Shown here: positions 37,970 to 49,715 of the stretch, piece by piece
How positions within the stretch are numbered: position 1 is the stretch's first letter
Layout: each line of letters starts with the position of its first letter
Source of the DNA: Trichuris trichiura
Taxonomy: Eukaryota; Nematoda; Enoplea; Trichinellida; Trichuridae
Direction of reading: 5' to 3'
Assembly (NCBI GenBank): GCA_037903355.1
Contig: JBAJFE010000029.1
Location: 930,001 to 994,000, forward strand
DNA length: 64,000 nt
Notes under the pieces: generated by a model
The model's database searches: none
The model's input: the letters and a program-made list of their open reading frames with translations, nothing else
Told to the model about the DNA's origin: nothing
Made by a program: the position numbers and the translations under genes

Positions 37970-40577
37970 ATTCACGAACAAAGAGAGCAAGCCATAATTT
38001 CTACATATAAAACATTTTTAAAATAAAAGAATAACAAAGCAGTATAAACACTTGCGTGCATCATTCTGAAAATGTACACGATAGTGACGTTGATTTCAGT
38101 GCGCCGCATTTGGCAATGAAACTTTACACGCGTTAAAAAATGAAATACTGCTGCCAAAAAGAAGAAAGCACATTCAGCGATCCTAAGCATCCGGGTTAGA
38201 AATACACCGATCTTGTTCGAATTATTTTCAAATTAAATTCAAATAGGGAGCACAGACGCTTTTAGAGTAGCTACTGGGAATTAGAAAATTATAATCTACA
38301 GCGCAGATACGCTACTTTATGCTGACTTAACAACGTACCATGAATATCACCACGAGATAATCCTTCTTCTATACAGGCAGTGCACAGGGGTAACATAGTT
38401 GTCTCCGCGTACGTCTCCCGCAAACAGGAACGTATTACAGTAGTCAATGCAACTAACAAAGTTCAAGTGTAGCCGAACATCGGCAAAACGTTGCGAAATT
38501 CGTACGCCATTACTATTCACGCTTCAAGCTGGCATAAATGATAAAACTGATAAATGCATTATTCGCATGAAATATTATGCACGACTATTCTTCCTAGTAA
38601 CTTTGAGTTACGGCTTTGCTGAATATATAGCATTTAGGAATACACTGCTACAGTAGATTTTCGAATTCTTGACCACATGAAATTTATTAGTGCACAACAA
38701 TAGAAACTTTCTGGTGCAGAAAGGTTCTACTCTACTCAAAGGGAAAATCGTTGTGTTAATAATGTTATTTCGAGTTAGGAATCATGACATCAGAATGAAA
38801 ATGTTTGATTGTCTTGAAGCAGTTTCATCCATGTAAAAGACAAAAATGTTTCGCATGCTTGTTATGCTGAGAACATAAATATAATTTCAGACAAAAGTTA
38901 GATCGACGGATGGGCGTTCGTTCATCAGTTAAGTAGAGACCCATTGTGCCTGCCCTTTTCGTAGTACTGCATTTCGAAGGCAAACTAGTTCAACAAAGCA
39001 CGTGAAAACAGCTAAAAGTTCCTTATCATACTAGTCATACATAATGCTCATTTTGTTAATAGTTGCATCCACCTGTTGGTCGGGCATGCTATGTAACGAC
39101 TAGAAAAATAATGGCTATGTACAGAAGCCCGTTTTGGGCGTCACCTACGCGTGACGTTTACTCTATTGAATGTATCATTGTATAAGGTAAGTTTAGTGTG
39201 AATAATCTTGAGAGAACAGCCTGTTTTTTAATTTCACAGTTTCCTTTTGTTTCATGTATTATTACTGTTCGTTTTAGTTACATCATTTTACATTTTAGTA
39301 TTATTGGCAATACCCGAATGCTTTTGTTGAAATAAACGCACTGTTTACACAGAAAAAATAAGAAAACTTGCAACATAATTGGCAAAAAGTTCTAAGGATG
39401 AAAGTTCGTTTAGGTAAAAAAAGCCAAGCGCTTTTTCCCTCAAGGCAAACTCTGCGATTTTTGAAACGGTTTTACACTCCGAGATTGCTTGCATTTTAAA
39501 AGCGGAGTTGGCTTATCCATATTATCATACCGAAAGATTTTGACTTCGGTACAGTACGCCCACCTAAACCGTACCTGCGACTTGGACTTTTCCCAATGTT
39601 GCAAGAGCTAGTTAATGTAGTGCTGTAATGCTGCACAGGATGTATGGAATTAATACGAGCTAGGCTAGCCTACATCAAAGAAGTCTAAAAATGTTGAATC
39701 TTTGAGAAGAATAATAAAACAAAAGAACTCATAATGAATGCAGTAGTTTCTCACTTAACATCGTCAGTGTAATCCTAACTGCAAATTAAGACTAAATGGC
39801 TTGCAACGAGACCAATTTCGCAATAGGTTAATTCACACAAATAGCGGTTTCGTTCCTATGGCACGGTTCGCGTTGCAAACATAAGCTTCTGGCAAAGCCC
39901 AATCATTTTCAGGCTTTCATCTTCACTACTAGAATCTCGTCTCTCGTTTCATTTTTATTTACATCCGTGCGACTTCTAGCGAAGATGGGAAGGAAGCTGA
40001 TGCATGCCACCACTCATACACGTACAGCCTTTCCATATTTCTCATTTCGCTACTTTCATCTTAAGTTATTCTTGTAACATGTGAATAAGCACATTTTAAC
40101 CAAAACTATAAATCTTGTCTTTATTAATGCGAATTTTTTGTATAAGTGCGCGTGGTAGGGCGAAAACTGTCGCAGGTTCCACACTTCGCTGAATATAGTC
40201 AGACCTCTTTAGAACTCATAGTTTCATTCCTGTTGGCTCAGTTTTCACCTGCTTTAATACCCAGAGCATGGATTGAAGCGAGAAATGAACGTTTAAAATT
40301 TGTTAGTTGAAAATCTTATGTCGTACAAATGCTTAGTTTTTAAAGAACTGCTGGGAAAATTTCCACCGCAAAGAATTGTGAGTGTTGGCAGAACATTGCT
40401 GTGGACGGACCATATTTCGTCTGGAACCTGATGATATCGCTTTCAAAGGACATTATGGTGAACCCTGTTTGGAGAAACAAATCGACATGAATGCCTTTTC
40501 TACAACAGCTTTGTAGAAGCAAGCCGCGGCGAACCGCCTCTGTTGATAGAAAATAACCTACTGCGAATTGCAGACTA
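37970..40577. other. Intergenic, no gene recognised
   Basis: This region lies upstream of BTAF1 and should hold its promoter. No convincing open frame, RNA gene or repeat is visible apart from the MITE that follows. Confidence 0.45.
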
Positions 40578-40873
40578 CAGTTGAACCTCCGTAAGTTGAC
40601 TGGGGGAAAACTGGTCAATATAGGAGGTGGTCAGCATAGGGAAGCTGTGGATATAAGTGGCTCGGCTAAATAGATTGCAATTGAACCACAGTAATTTGTC
40701 CACTCAACAGACTGGTCAGCTTACAGAGAGCATTGCGCCCATATACCACGTCAGACTAAAGCGGTCAGCTTCCCACTTACGGAGGTTTTCCTTGCGCTTA
40801 TTAAAGTGCGGACAAACCAACTGGTCAAAATTCGGTCAACTTAGGGAGGTGGTCAACTTTGGAGGTTAAACTA
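40578..40873. mobile_element. MITE with pogo/Tigger-like inverted ends, about 296 bp
   Basis: The left end reads cagttgaacctccgtaagtt. The right end is its near inverse (caactttggaggttaaact), and both are flanked by TA. Inside, the unit ggtca(a/g)ctta-gg-aggt recurs several times in both orientations (about 40611, 40628, 40715, 40770, 40836 and 40853). TA targets and this end sequence suggest a non-autonomous Tc1/mariner-superfamily element of pogo/Tigger type. No transposase is present. Confidence 0.65.
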
Positions 40874-41509
40874 TATGTTGAGCTTTCTTAGTGCGTAGCG
40901 TAATTCATGCTTCAGAACTGTTCAAGCGCTAGTTATTGCTGAAGGATGCTGGTGAGGCACCTGCAGCGTTTAAACTGAAGAGGAAATGAAAAATTTGGGT
41001 CATGATGACTACCTGTGAGCTAAAAAGAGTAAAAAGAACCTTTCTTCTTCTCTCACGATGATAGCACACGTTTGTCTTGAAAACTGTTTTTCCCTTTTCT
41101 TGACATTTTATAAAAACGAGCACATCAAGCCGTACTTGCTTGAGTGAAAACTTGCACGCTCGTTACCAAACATTCTGCTTTCAAGTTGAATTTATTAAGA
41201 TTATCAATGGGAGTGCAATAATAGTTTTATTCTTCATTCAGCAGCGTGTTCACAACTTGCTGTTCTTACATCATACTTTATCAGAAATTTGTGAAAATAA
41301 AACGTGGTATTTTACAATTTTTGAATTGCGTATTGCTGAGCGCAAATACGGGAGAACAAAATTATGAGTAGCAATTAAAACTGTTATTGCTTTAAAAAGA
41401 TGTTCAGGTACTTCGGTTTCCACTCTGTGTAGCCTACTGTACACAGCAGTACCTGAAGACAGTGTTGTACGTGTGTTCGTTGTTTGTTGTGCGCGGCTGA
41501 AAAAGTGTG

Positions 41510-42354
41510 ATGTCTTCGTACAGTTCTCGTTCTGAAAACCGCATTTACGTTGGTAATCTTCCGCCGGAAATTCGGAGTCGCCAGTTGGACGACTTTTTCC
41601 AAAAGTTTGGCAAAATCGCTTACGTGGATCTGAAAAATCGGAAAGGCCCGCCGTTTGCGTTCATTGAGTTCGAGGACCACAGAGACGCCGAAGATGCCGT
41701 ACGTTGCCGTGACGGTTACGACTGGGATGGTTACAAATTGCGAGTTGAATTTCCTCGTGGCAGTGGATCCCAGACAGGGATGAGAGGTCGCTCTAATTTT
41801 GGACGCAGCGGTGGTGGCCCTTCTCGCCACACTAATTATCGTGTTCTCGTGACTGGTAAGTTCATTTGATACTTTTAATGCGTTAAAAGCGCTGTTTACT
41901 TTATCTCTTGATCGTACATATTTTTTTAGGGCTACCTCCAACTGGTTCGTGGCAGGACTTGAAAGATCATATGCGCGAGGCTGGAGACGTGTGCTACGCT
42001 GATGTGTTCAATGATGGCACTGGTGTGGTGGAATATTTACGTGAAGACGACATGAAATATGCTTTGAAGAAGCTGAATGATTCCAAGTTTCGCTCTCATG
42101 AGGTAGTTGTATAATACGTTTGTTAATTTAAAGAGTTGTATAAAATGTGTTAGGGAGAAGTAAGTTACATACGCGTTCGTGAAGATGACGGCTCGTCGCG
42201 TGCTCGATCCCGAAGTCGGTCTCCACTCCGTGTGGTTCGTGACTCTCCAACATATTCACCGCGCAGTGCTCGTTCATCGAGCGTGTCATCTTGTACCTGC
42301 AGCCGTTCGCATTCTTGCAGCCGCTCCGGTAGCCGTTCGCGCAGTCGCAGTTGA
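41510..42354 (+). CDS. SRSF1: Serine/arginine-rich splicing factor 1 (SF2/ASF type)
   Basis: This nuclear SR protein selects splice sites through exonic enhancers. Three exons (41510-41855, 41930-42102, 42154-42354) encode 239 residues; human SRSF1 has 248. RRM1 shows [12 protein letters not shown] (RNP2) and [11 protein letters not shown] (RNP1). A Gly/Arg/Ser-rich linker follows. RRM2 is the pseudo-RRM type marked by [20 protein letters not shown]. The C-terminus is a short RS domain ([12 protein letters not shown]..., ending RSRSRS). The pseudo-RRM hallmark separates SRSF1/SRSF9-type proteins from other SR proteins, and the C. elegans counterpart is rsp-3. A long antisense open frame across this gene is a shadow. 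Confidence 0.96.
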
Positions 42355-43102
42355 AGATTTGGAAGTACGGATGCAGCGTATAGTTTTAGCGGTTGGTGAT
42401 TATAGTTTATTGCAGCCCTGTATGTAGCCGATAGTGTGGCATGCGTTGATGCGTATTTATCTTTTCGTTGGCTTTTGGTGTTAAATCGTTTTGTCGGGAG
42501 GTCGATAATTAAGTATATTGACATACTGTAAGTTACAGAACAGCTCCGTCGAAGTTGCGGAGATGGGTTGTGATTAATTTTGAACTTAGTGTGCCCTAGC
42601 TATCGTGAAGGATAGCGGCCATGGGTACTTTAAAACAATGGCTATCATATTTGACGCAGACGTAGACGTGGCGGAGGGGCAAAAGCAGTACTGCTTCTTG
42701 CCTGTACCATTTGCTCGTTTGCTGGCTAACCACATAAAGCTACCTCTTTTAGCTCTGGGGAAAAGACCGCATGAGGAGCATGGAACTTCTTAGGATTTGG
42801 CAATGCCGTCTTTCAGTCATTGATGCTTGAGGAAATTGTCTTGAGACTGGCTAGGATCTGCAGGAGATGGAGGACTGCCGTCTTTCTACGGAGGAACCAG
42901 GCTCTGGACAATAACCGGAGCCCGGACAGGATGTTGGAAAGTCAAAAACGTATATAAGTTGAAAAGCAGTAGGATTGGAAAAAAATGCGATCGCCGCCTG
43001 CGGCAGTGACTACTTTATGATGAGCAGTTCTCATTGTACGTACGGACATTCCGAGGTAGGGCAAACGAACATTTCGCGTAACAGTATGAGAACAGTCGCA
43101 GG
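42355..43102. other. Convergent intergenic region, SRSF1 and CDK10
   Basis: This is 3' flank for both genes. I see no canonical AATAAA on the plus strand shortly after the SRSF1 stop. No other gene is supported. Confidence 0.5.
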
Positions 43103-43108
43103 TTTATT
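43103..43108 (-). terminator. Poly(A) signal AATAAA overlapping the CDK10 stop codon
   Basis: The minus strand ends ...caa-taa-acc, which places AATAAA across the stop codon. Confidence 0.4.
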
Positions 43109-44231
43109 GACGTCGGAAGCGTCTTTTCGACGTAGAGGTTTGTTCAAAGCGACGCTTTAAATTTCTGTGCTGAGGAAATGTGGGCATTAAATTTTCTTTG
43201 CACGGATACGGTGGCTCTTTGAAATAGACGCTGTCCAAGCATTGAGCTGCTGTGGCGCGTTTCGCTGGATCGTACACAAACATCGAATGAAGAAGCTTGA
43301 GACCATTTGCGGATAATGACGTAAAAATGGTCTTCAGCGTATTGTAAGGCTGCTGTTCCAGGGAGAAACTGCGCAACGCGGGCAGCTTGGACAGCCCTGG
43401 CCATATAGCTTCCGTTGGAGTTCCAAACGTGTTTACCATAAGTTGAATTTGGTGCATTTGCGACTGGCCCGGCAAAAATGGCTTATGGAGTAACAATTCG
43501 CACAAAATGCATCCAGCTGCCCAGATGTCTATGGCTGTGCTCAGGAGACGGCTTTCCAAAAGTATCTCAGGTGCTCGATACCATAACGTTACCACGTTTG
43601 GAGTGCCTTGCTGTGTAGGGATGCCAAAGTAACGAGCCAAACCAAAATCGGCTATTTTAAGGCAACCATCATTCGTCAACAGCAGATTGGACATTTTCAA
43701 GTCACGATGTACGATAAATTGTTTATGCAAAAATTTTAAACCTTCTAAAATCTGCAGTGCCAAACACTTTGTTTGACTTTCCGTGAACGGCACGGTCATA
43801 TTATCCATTAGGTTGGCCAAGTCTTGTTCGCAGTATTCCAAAACGAGGTAAAAGGTGTCAATATCCCGGCTTACAGCCACGTCAATTAGGCGTATAATAT
43901 TTCTATGACGAATGTTGAGGAGAATGTTCACCTCTCGAAGGCTGCTCAATGGAATGCCCTCTTGGTTACATGTGGTACGCATCTTTTTCAAAGCAACAAT
44001 TTCACCCGTTTCAGTATCTCGCGCTCGATAAACCACCCCGTAAGTTCCTTCGCCAATTTGATTGAGACGTTCAAACGAGTACACCGGGCGACATCTACGA
44101 AAGTCATTTCCCGTTGGCAGTGACACAGCCGAGCCTGTCTTTAGTGAAGTATACATTATCACCGGCTGTTTCTGAGATTTTGCCGGCGTCGGTTCCACCA
44201 AGCTAATGAGCCTCTTTTTTCTGCTGCTCAT
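43104..44231 (-). CDS. CDK10: Cyclin-dependent kinase 10
   Basis: This is a Ser/Thr kinase that works with cyclin M. The gene is a single uninterrupted 375-codon exon, unlike its intron-rich neighbours. The glycine loop IGEGTYGVV, the catalytic lysine in VALKKMR, the cyclin-binding helix PLSSLRE (family signature PISSLRE), the catalytic loop HRDLKMSN, DFG and the activation segment TPNVVTLWYRAPE with its threonine are all intact. YCEQDLANLMDNM, GTPTEAIWPGLSKLP and the C-terminal ENLMPTFPQHRN match CDK10 rather than CDK11 or CDK12. The C-terminal basic tail resembles a nuclear localisation signal. The lack of introns could reflect ancient intron loss or retroposition; the frame is intact, so it is not a processed pseudogene. 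Confidence 0.95.
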   Translation of the reverse strand: MSSRKKRLISLVEPTPAKSQKQPVIMYTSLKTGSAVSLPTGNDFRRCRPVYSFERLNQIGEGTYGVVYRARDTETGEIVALKKMRTTCNQEGIPLSSLREVNILLNIRHRNIIRLIDVAVSRDIDTFYLVLEYCEQDLANLMDNMTVPFTESQTKCLALQILEGLKFLHKQFIVHRDLKMSNLLLTNDGCLKIADFGLARYFGIPTQQGTPNVVTLWYRAPEILLESRLLSTAIDIWAAGCILCELLLHKPFLPGQSQMHQIQLMVNTFGTPTEAIWPGLSKLPALRSFSLEQQPYNTLKTIFTSLSANGLKLLHSMFVYDPAKRATAAQCLDSVYFKEPPYPCKENLMPTFPQHRNLKRRFEQTSTSKRRFRRQ

Positions 44232-44236
44232 TTTAT

Positions 44237-44247
44237 CTTAAAAAAAT
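44237..44247 (-). promoter_or_regulatory. Candidate trans-splice or 5' UTR acceptor of CDK10
   Basis: On the minus strand a T-run ending in tttttaag lies 5 nt before the ATG, close enough for spliced-leader addition. Confidence 0.3.
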
Positions 44248-47200
44248 TATAATAAGAGTGCGTTAAAGGCTGAATGGCACATTGAACTAGCATAGGTAAT
44301 GCCACTACTTTGTCACGTTTACAACTCATTTGTGTATTCTATTTCAAGTTTTGAAAGTGGAATACTTTTTAACGGCTCAGATTTTATGATTCAGCATGGT
44401 AGACTAAAAACGGCTCCGTCTGTTAAGCAGAAACTGAAATGCTATTTCAAGGTCAACAAATTAGAAATGGACCCTTTTCGTATGGTCAAGGCGTTCATCG
44501 AGCTGCATCCTTTTCCTTCACTGTACATTTATAACCTTGCCACACAGTTTCGTACGTCGTTTCAAATCTGAGTTTTAATATCCAAATATGACGTCAAAGC
44601 ATTAAGGCAGATTGTGGCAACGCTTTTGGAAATAATTTTTGGAAACGTTATCAGAATTCAATTTTCAAGGTGCTTAGTTCAAAGAGAACACTAAATTGTG
44701 GCTATCGATTTCCTGGATACTCCGGCAGTTGGTATTCGTGTGTTTTGGAGCGTTTTACGCAAAGCTGTAGAAATCATGCCTATAAGAAGTTACTTGAAGA
44801 GAGAAAACCACAGAACGGAGCGACCACTGGGAAGTGAATCAGGTTTACGAATAAAGCAGTTTGAGCGGGCATCTGTAGAATATATGAGCAGCATTTATCT
44901 AAGCTGGGCAATGAATACAGCCGCTGTTATGACTTTGAAAACGAATGCAGAAGAGTGTGGCACGGTTTACAATGTGGAAAGCTCTTTACCTCACCATTCA
45001 TTAATGTGTGATAGGGATACTTGAAAAGAAGACACGACTTAATCGCCATTACGAATTTCCCAACATTGGCAGAGCATACGTCGCAAATTACCTTGGAGAT
45101 GCCAAATTGTTTGAGCTCTAACCTATACGATTGGTAACTACACTAGGTTTGTCTTCCTTTTGGAAAGCAGCAATGAGGACCGCTTTCAATTTTTTCGGTA
45201 GAAATCGGGCTATACCAAGCGCTTAGCACAGTCTTTCTCCTGCCTGCTCTTTGTTGATAAGAAATATTAGTTGTCTCATCAAACTTCGAAAAAATTCATC
45301 ATTTTAAGGAACTTCGTAATGTAGATGCAGGAGGAAATCGTTTGCTGACGTTTTTTTAATAAGGTAAGGGATATTTCTTAATGGACTTTTAGCTTGTCAT
45401 TTCGGAAACATTTTTGTCATGTTTGACCAGTTAGGAGTGGGACTAACACAGTAACCAGTTCGGATGGGAGCCCAACATCTTAGTTCCACCAATTATTTCC
45501 TTTGAAAGTACTCGGACCTTTTGGGCTAATTTGGTCTTGTCACTCAAAATCATGTAGTGCTGTTCCGAAGGTTCTGTTCTTTAAAAATGTCAGTGAATGG
45601 TTTCCTCCCGTATAAAAATTGTGCAAGTTCCAATCAAACCGAACTACGTGATTGCTCATGCGCTATTCAAAGGTATGGATAGGAAAAAGCAAAACTCAGT
45701 ACTCTTTCTTTCGTAGATGAAACATAAGCTTTTGCCGGGTGAATAATAGCAAAGTGCTTCAGTCATTTTAAGCAATAATAGCTTACGTAGTAACCAGAAA
45801 GGTATTACCAACCAGAGGAAGAACAGCTATTTGGGAAAAAGGAGAGAACAGAAGGCTTCGTGATGGTTTACGGAAGTTCGGCTCGTGAAAGTTCTAATAA
45901 GTGTCTTTGCCTTCGCATTAAGACAGTCAATTTTTTGTTACGAACTGTTCTGACCGAACGCAGCCCTTTTTCAAACAGCTGCTGAACTTGAAAACTTTAC
46001 ATTGAAATTACTGTTGCCAAACAGTACGAGTAAGAAAGTAGTCGTAGTGGATTAGACTTTAGTGTTGTTAATGAGCAGAGATTCGGAAGCAACACTGCCA
46101 AAACAAAGCCAACGCGGTGATTATACCGGATAAACTATTTTGCACATAGAAGGGAACAACATTGTCCGGAGCTCTATCCCATTAGAGCTCATGAACAGCG
46201 CTAGAAGTGTTCTATGATCTATTCCCGTAATATTAAATGCTGAACGTAGAAAAAACGTAACAGTAGCGTGTCCTAATTTGATGCCTAACCAGCAATGACC
46301 TGAACTATTAGCATACGAAACAGCTCCTAACTGACGGAAAGGGTATTGCAATGATGAAAAGTCGTATTCTGTCAAAACTATACAAACAGTTTCAAAAGAT
46401 CAATTAACACCCCTGAGAAAGTAAGCACTCGTTTCTTCGTATGAAGACGACCGCCTCTTTTGGATGTAGCGCAACTTTCGGGATCAACCTCCTCCATTAA
46501 GCGTTTTTGTAAGGATGAAGATGGGACGCGGTTGGAACTAAAAGCTAAGCTAATAAAATCTAAACAATGGAGATAAAAGAACTGCCCACCTAGACAGAAA
46601 TTGAAATACCACGCTTAAAGATATAATTAACTTTAATATTCAATAATGTTGGTCATGGAGTGCATTTAATGAAAGACCTATACAACGAAAGCTTTCTCAA
46701 TGGGCACAAGATGGAATCATGTCAAGCCGCTTTAAGGAAGTTGTTATTCAATGAAAAAGGCATGATTTCTTCTGTTCGGAAAAATTCTCATGCGTAGAAG
46801 TAACAGAATAGAAAACAAACCGCGAATGCTAGAGAAAAAGGAAGGAATTCCCTTCAAGCACTAATCAAGAAATGAGAAGAAAAAGAAACCAATGACCGAC
46901 ATTTGGCAATGTGCTTGTTTTGAATTACGTCGTGGCAACAGAAAGCTCTGGAAACCTATTTACTTTGCATTTCTGTACTGCTCATAATTACAGAGTAATT
47001 CAAGTCTCAGGCTGAATATTCGCGCAAAAATAGGAAAAAATAACCGCATTCGTTAAAAATCAAACGCATAGAGAAAAAGTATTTGCCAACACATAAAAGT
47101 TCTCTTTAAAACTAAACCAGTGACGCTAATAACGGAACTTTGTACTTCACCTTAACCCTGCTAGGCTTAACATCAAACATATTCATTTCGTGCAACTGTA

Positions 47201-49715
47201 GAGTGCACAGAATAAACCGCACTGAAATTGCAATGGTTCACGGCTCAACTCTGTACATATTTAAATTTGGGAGATCACACAATAAACAATTTTTATACGG
47301 AAAAAAGAACTTGGCAGAGCAAGAGATATAGAAAAAAGTTCAAGAGATCCTGCCACTCACTTAAAATACGTTCTTCAACAGAATTCTAGGCATTTCTTTT
47401 GCTTTGCTGCGCTGGCCTGCTCATCTATGAAAACTGCTTTTCCACTCGAGTTACTGTACTTCGAGTATCCTGAAAACAGATTAAACGCACGTGATTCAGT
47501 TCTTTGCGATATTCTAATTAAATTTGAGTAAATGCGCCTGCAACTTTTTTATTTGCAAATCAGTATGTGCGCTGAAGAACTGCTATGCTTTCTTAAGTGG
47601 GTGTACGGTTCAATGCAAAGTGAAAAGACTACGTTAACAGCAGCGGAGTAATAAGGAAACGGTGGTTTCCAGAGTGTATGTTGTGAATGAACTGAATAGC
47701 AATGGTGTCTGATGGCTGGATACTTGGTGTATACTTGCCTGCAGGCTAAAATTTTTCGTTATAAGCTTTCTTTAAGGGAAGCTGACAAGCTGTTTCCATG
47801 TAGTGAAAATCCGATCCAAGGGGTAAGTGTAAGGACTAGCACTGCTTCCTTACTCATAGTTCCAATGAGTTCCCTTGGGCTTTATGTAATCGGGACCTTT
47901 TTCTGACCTGCACGTCGTAGCACATTTTTCCAGTTCTGTTCGTCTCGAAGAAAAATGCTTAAACAAATGCAATACGGTTTCTTATGTGTGCATAGTGGGG
48001 TGCCGTGCTGATAGCCAACCGCGGTTGATCCCAATGCCGCGATAGCTTTTGTTTACAATAAACGGTTTATTTGTGACGTCTAGCAAGAAACTTTACCTGC
48101 CCGTTACGAGAAGTCACATGCACAATTCATTATGCAAGCAGAAGCAGTTGCAGCATGATCTGATTTTTGAATGGGTACAAATTGTCATTTTTAATTGTCA
48201 TTTTGTCTTCCCTGCGAAGTTGTAGTCGTTTATGAGAGACAGTTCCTTGTTTTCATAGTTTTGAGGACTGCTGGCTTCCCGTATTTAACGATCAATTTGA
48301 AAGAGTACAACGATGCAAATGGCAAAGACAGAAAGCGAACGTCTAATTATCCTCAATTTGGTTTGAAGTTTTTGAATATGGTGGGATTGTGAATGGTTCC
48401 ACAAAGCTTCATTTCTATCTAGTCCACTTAGTCGAATATGAACGTTTCGTGCAAAGAATTCAGCTTTCAGATCAGCAGTGTTCATCAGAAGTGAGAGCAA
48501 TGGTCGAGTCTTGCGATAGCGGATAGTATAGATAGGTAAGTTTAGAAACTCCCATTAAGCAAACCGCAAATTATTGATAGGTAGAGAGTAGCGGTTTCTT
48601 GTTGATAGAAAGAGTGTACGACGGATAGACTTTTCATTTAAGAGGATAAAATCGTAAAGTATAAAGTCTTCTGGAATTTCAAATTGAAAAAATCAGGCTA
48701 CTTTCATGAAAATGAAGTTGCTTTTTTATAGCAGGGCGCTGAGCACCGTTGTTAATCTTTGAACTGTGCATTTTTGGTATGCAATGGCAAAAAGATCGCG
48801 CAATAAATTTGCATCTGCCTCCAAACTTCTTCGTTTAGCTTTTCCCGATTAACCTCTCTTCTCCATATAGCCGAATGCTTTTTCATTCTATAGGTTTATT
48901 TTTTTCGAATAACCACTCTTGCGCCATTATGCACGACTAGTTAAATTGTTAAAAGTGGTAACTTTGAATCGATACATTCTTGCCAATGCGGACGTGCACT
49001 CTATTGCAGTGACGCGCAAGATGTATACGCTAGTTGATTGATGGCTTCTTAACGTAGGCGCATGTTTTTCAGTGACGATATCAATTTGGAATGGAAATGA
49101 TCGAAATAGAAAATTCTGTTGACTTTAAAAGCTATACAAAGTGACTGTTTTTAATTTATAAAATTTGATTGCTGGTGTAAGACTATTAGTCGTTTGTTAT
49201 ACTTGAGAAAACCTGCTTTCTAATTACTGTTTTAAATGTGCTCAATACGCATTTTTAGTAATGACTTCTAGATTAAGTGTTGAGCGTCCGAAAGAGATGT
49301 GATATTGGTGGGCCCTGCGTTGAAATAACCAAAAGTGAAAATAACTGGCTGAATGCGCAGGTGGGATAACTTCCTTCCTTCCAGCTGAAGCAGTTCTCGC
49401 GGTGTACTACCATTTGGCGACTACGTATGTTCATTGCAACATAGGAAGCTGATCAATGTTGAATCATCGTGCGGAATCCGCAGCCTGTCCTCCTAAACGA
49501 AAGATTGTTTTATGAGCAGCTGATTTGGCAGCTGTCATGTCTACGTGAAGTCTTTTGATGAAGTATAAACCGGCCTGTTGGTAGGATCCAATGTGCATTC
49601 TGCCAAGCACGCCTAAGTCATTCTAACATCTGCTGAAGCGAGTTGCTTTTGAAACAGAGAAAACTGCATCCTCTTCCTTGATACCTCTTGAAAGTTCAAG
49701 TGTTCATACTTCCCT
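44248..49715. other. Large gene-poor region, no gene recognised
   Basis: These 5.5 kb lie between CDK10 and the syntrophin gene. The two longest open frames (44299-44571 and 44698-45024 on the plus strand) lack recognisable domains and splice partners. I see no transposase, tRNA or clear repeat. Upstream syntrophin exons or regulatory DNA may lie here but cannot be identified by eye. Confidence 0.4.

Noticed and set aside
41384..41941. 185-codon minus-strand open frame opposite SRSF1
   Set aside because: It is antisense to the strongly conserved RRM exons; codon structure follows the SRSF1 frame, so it is a shadow.
44299..45024. Two plus-strand frames (90 and 108 codons) next to the CDK10 promoter
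   Set aside because: Different frames, no joining splice sites that yield a known domain, no family recognised.
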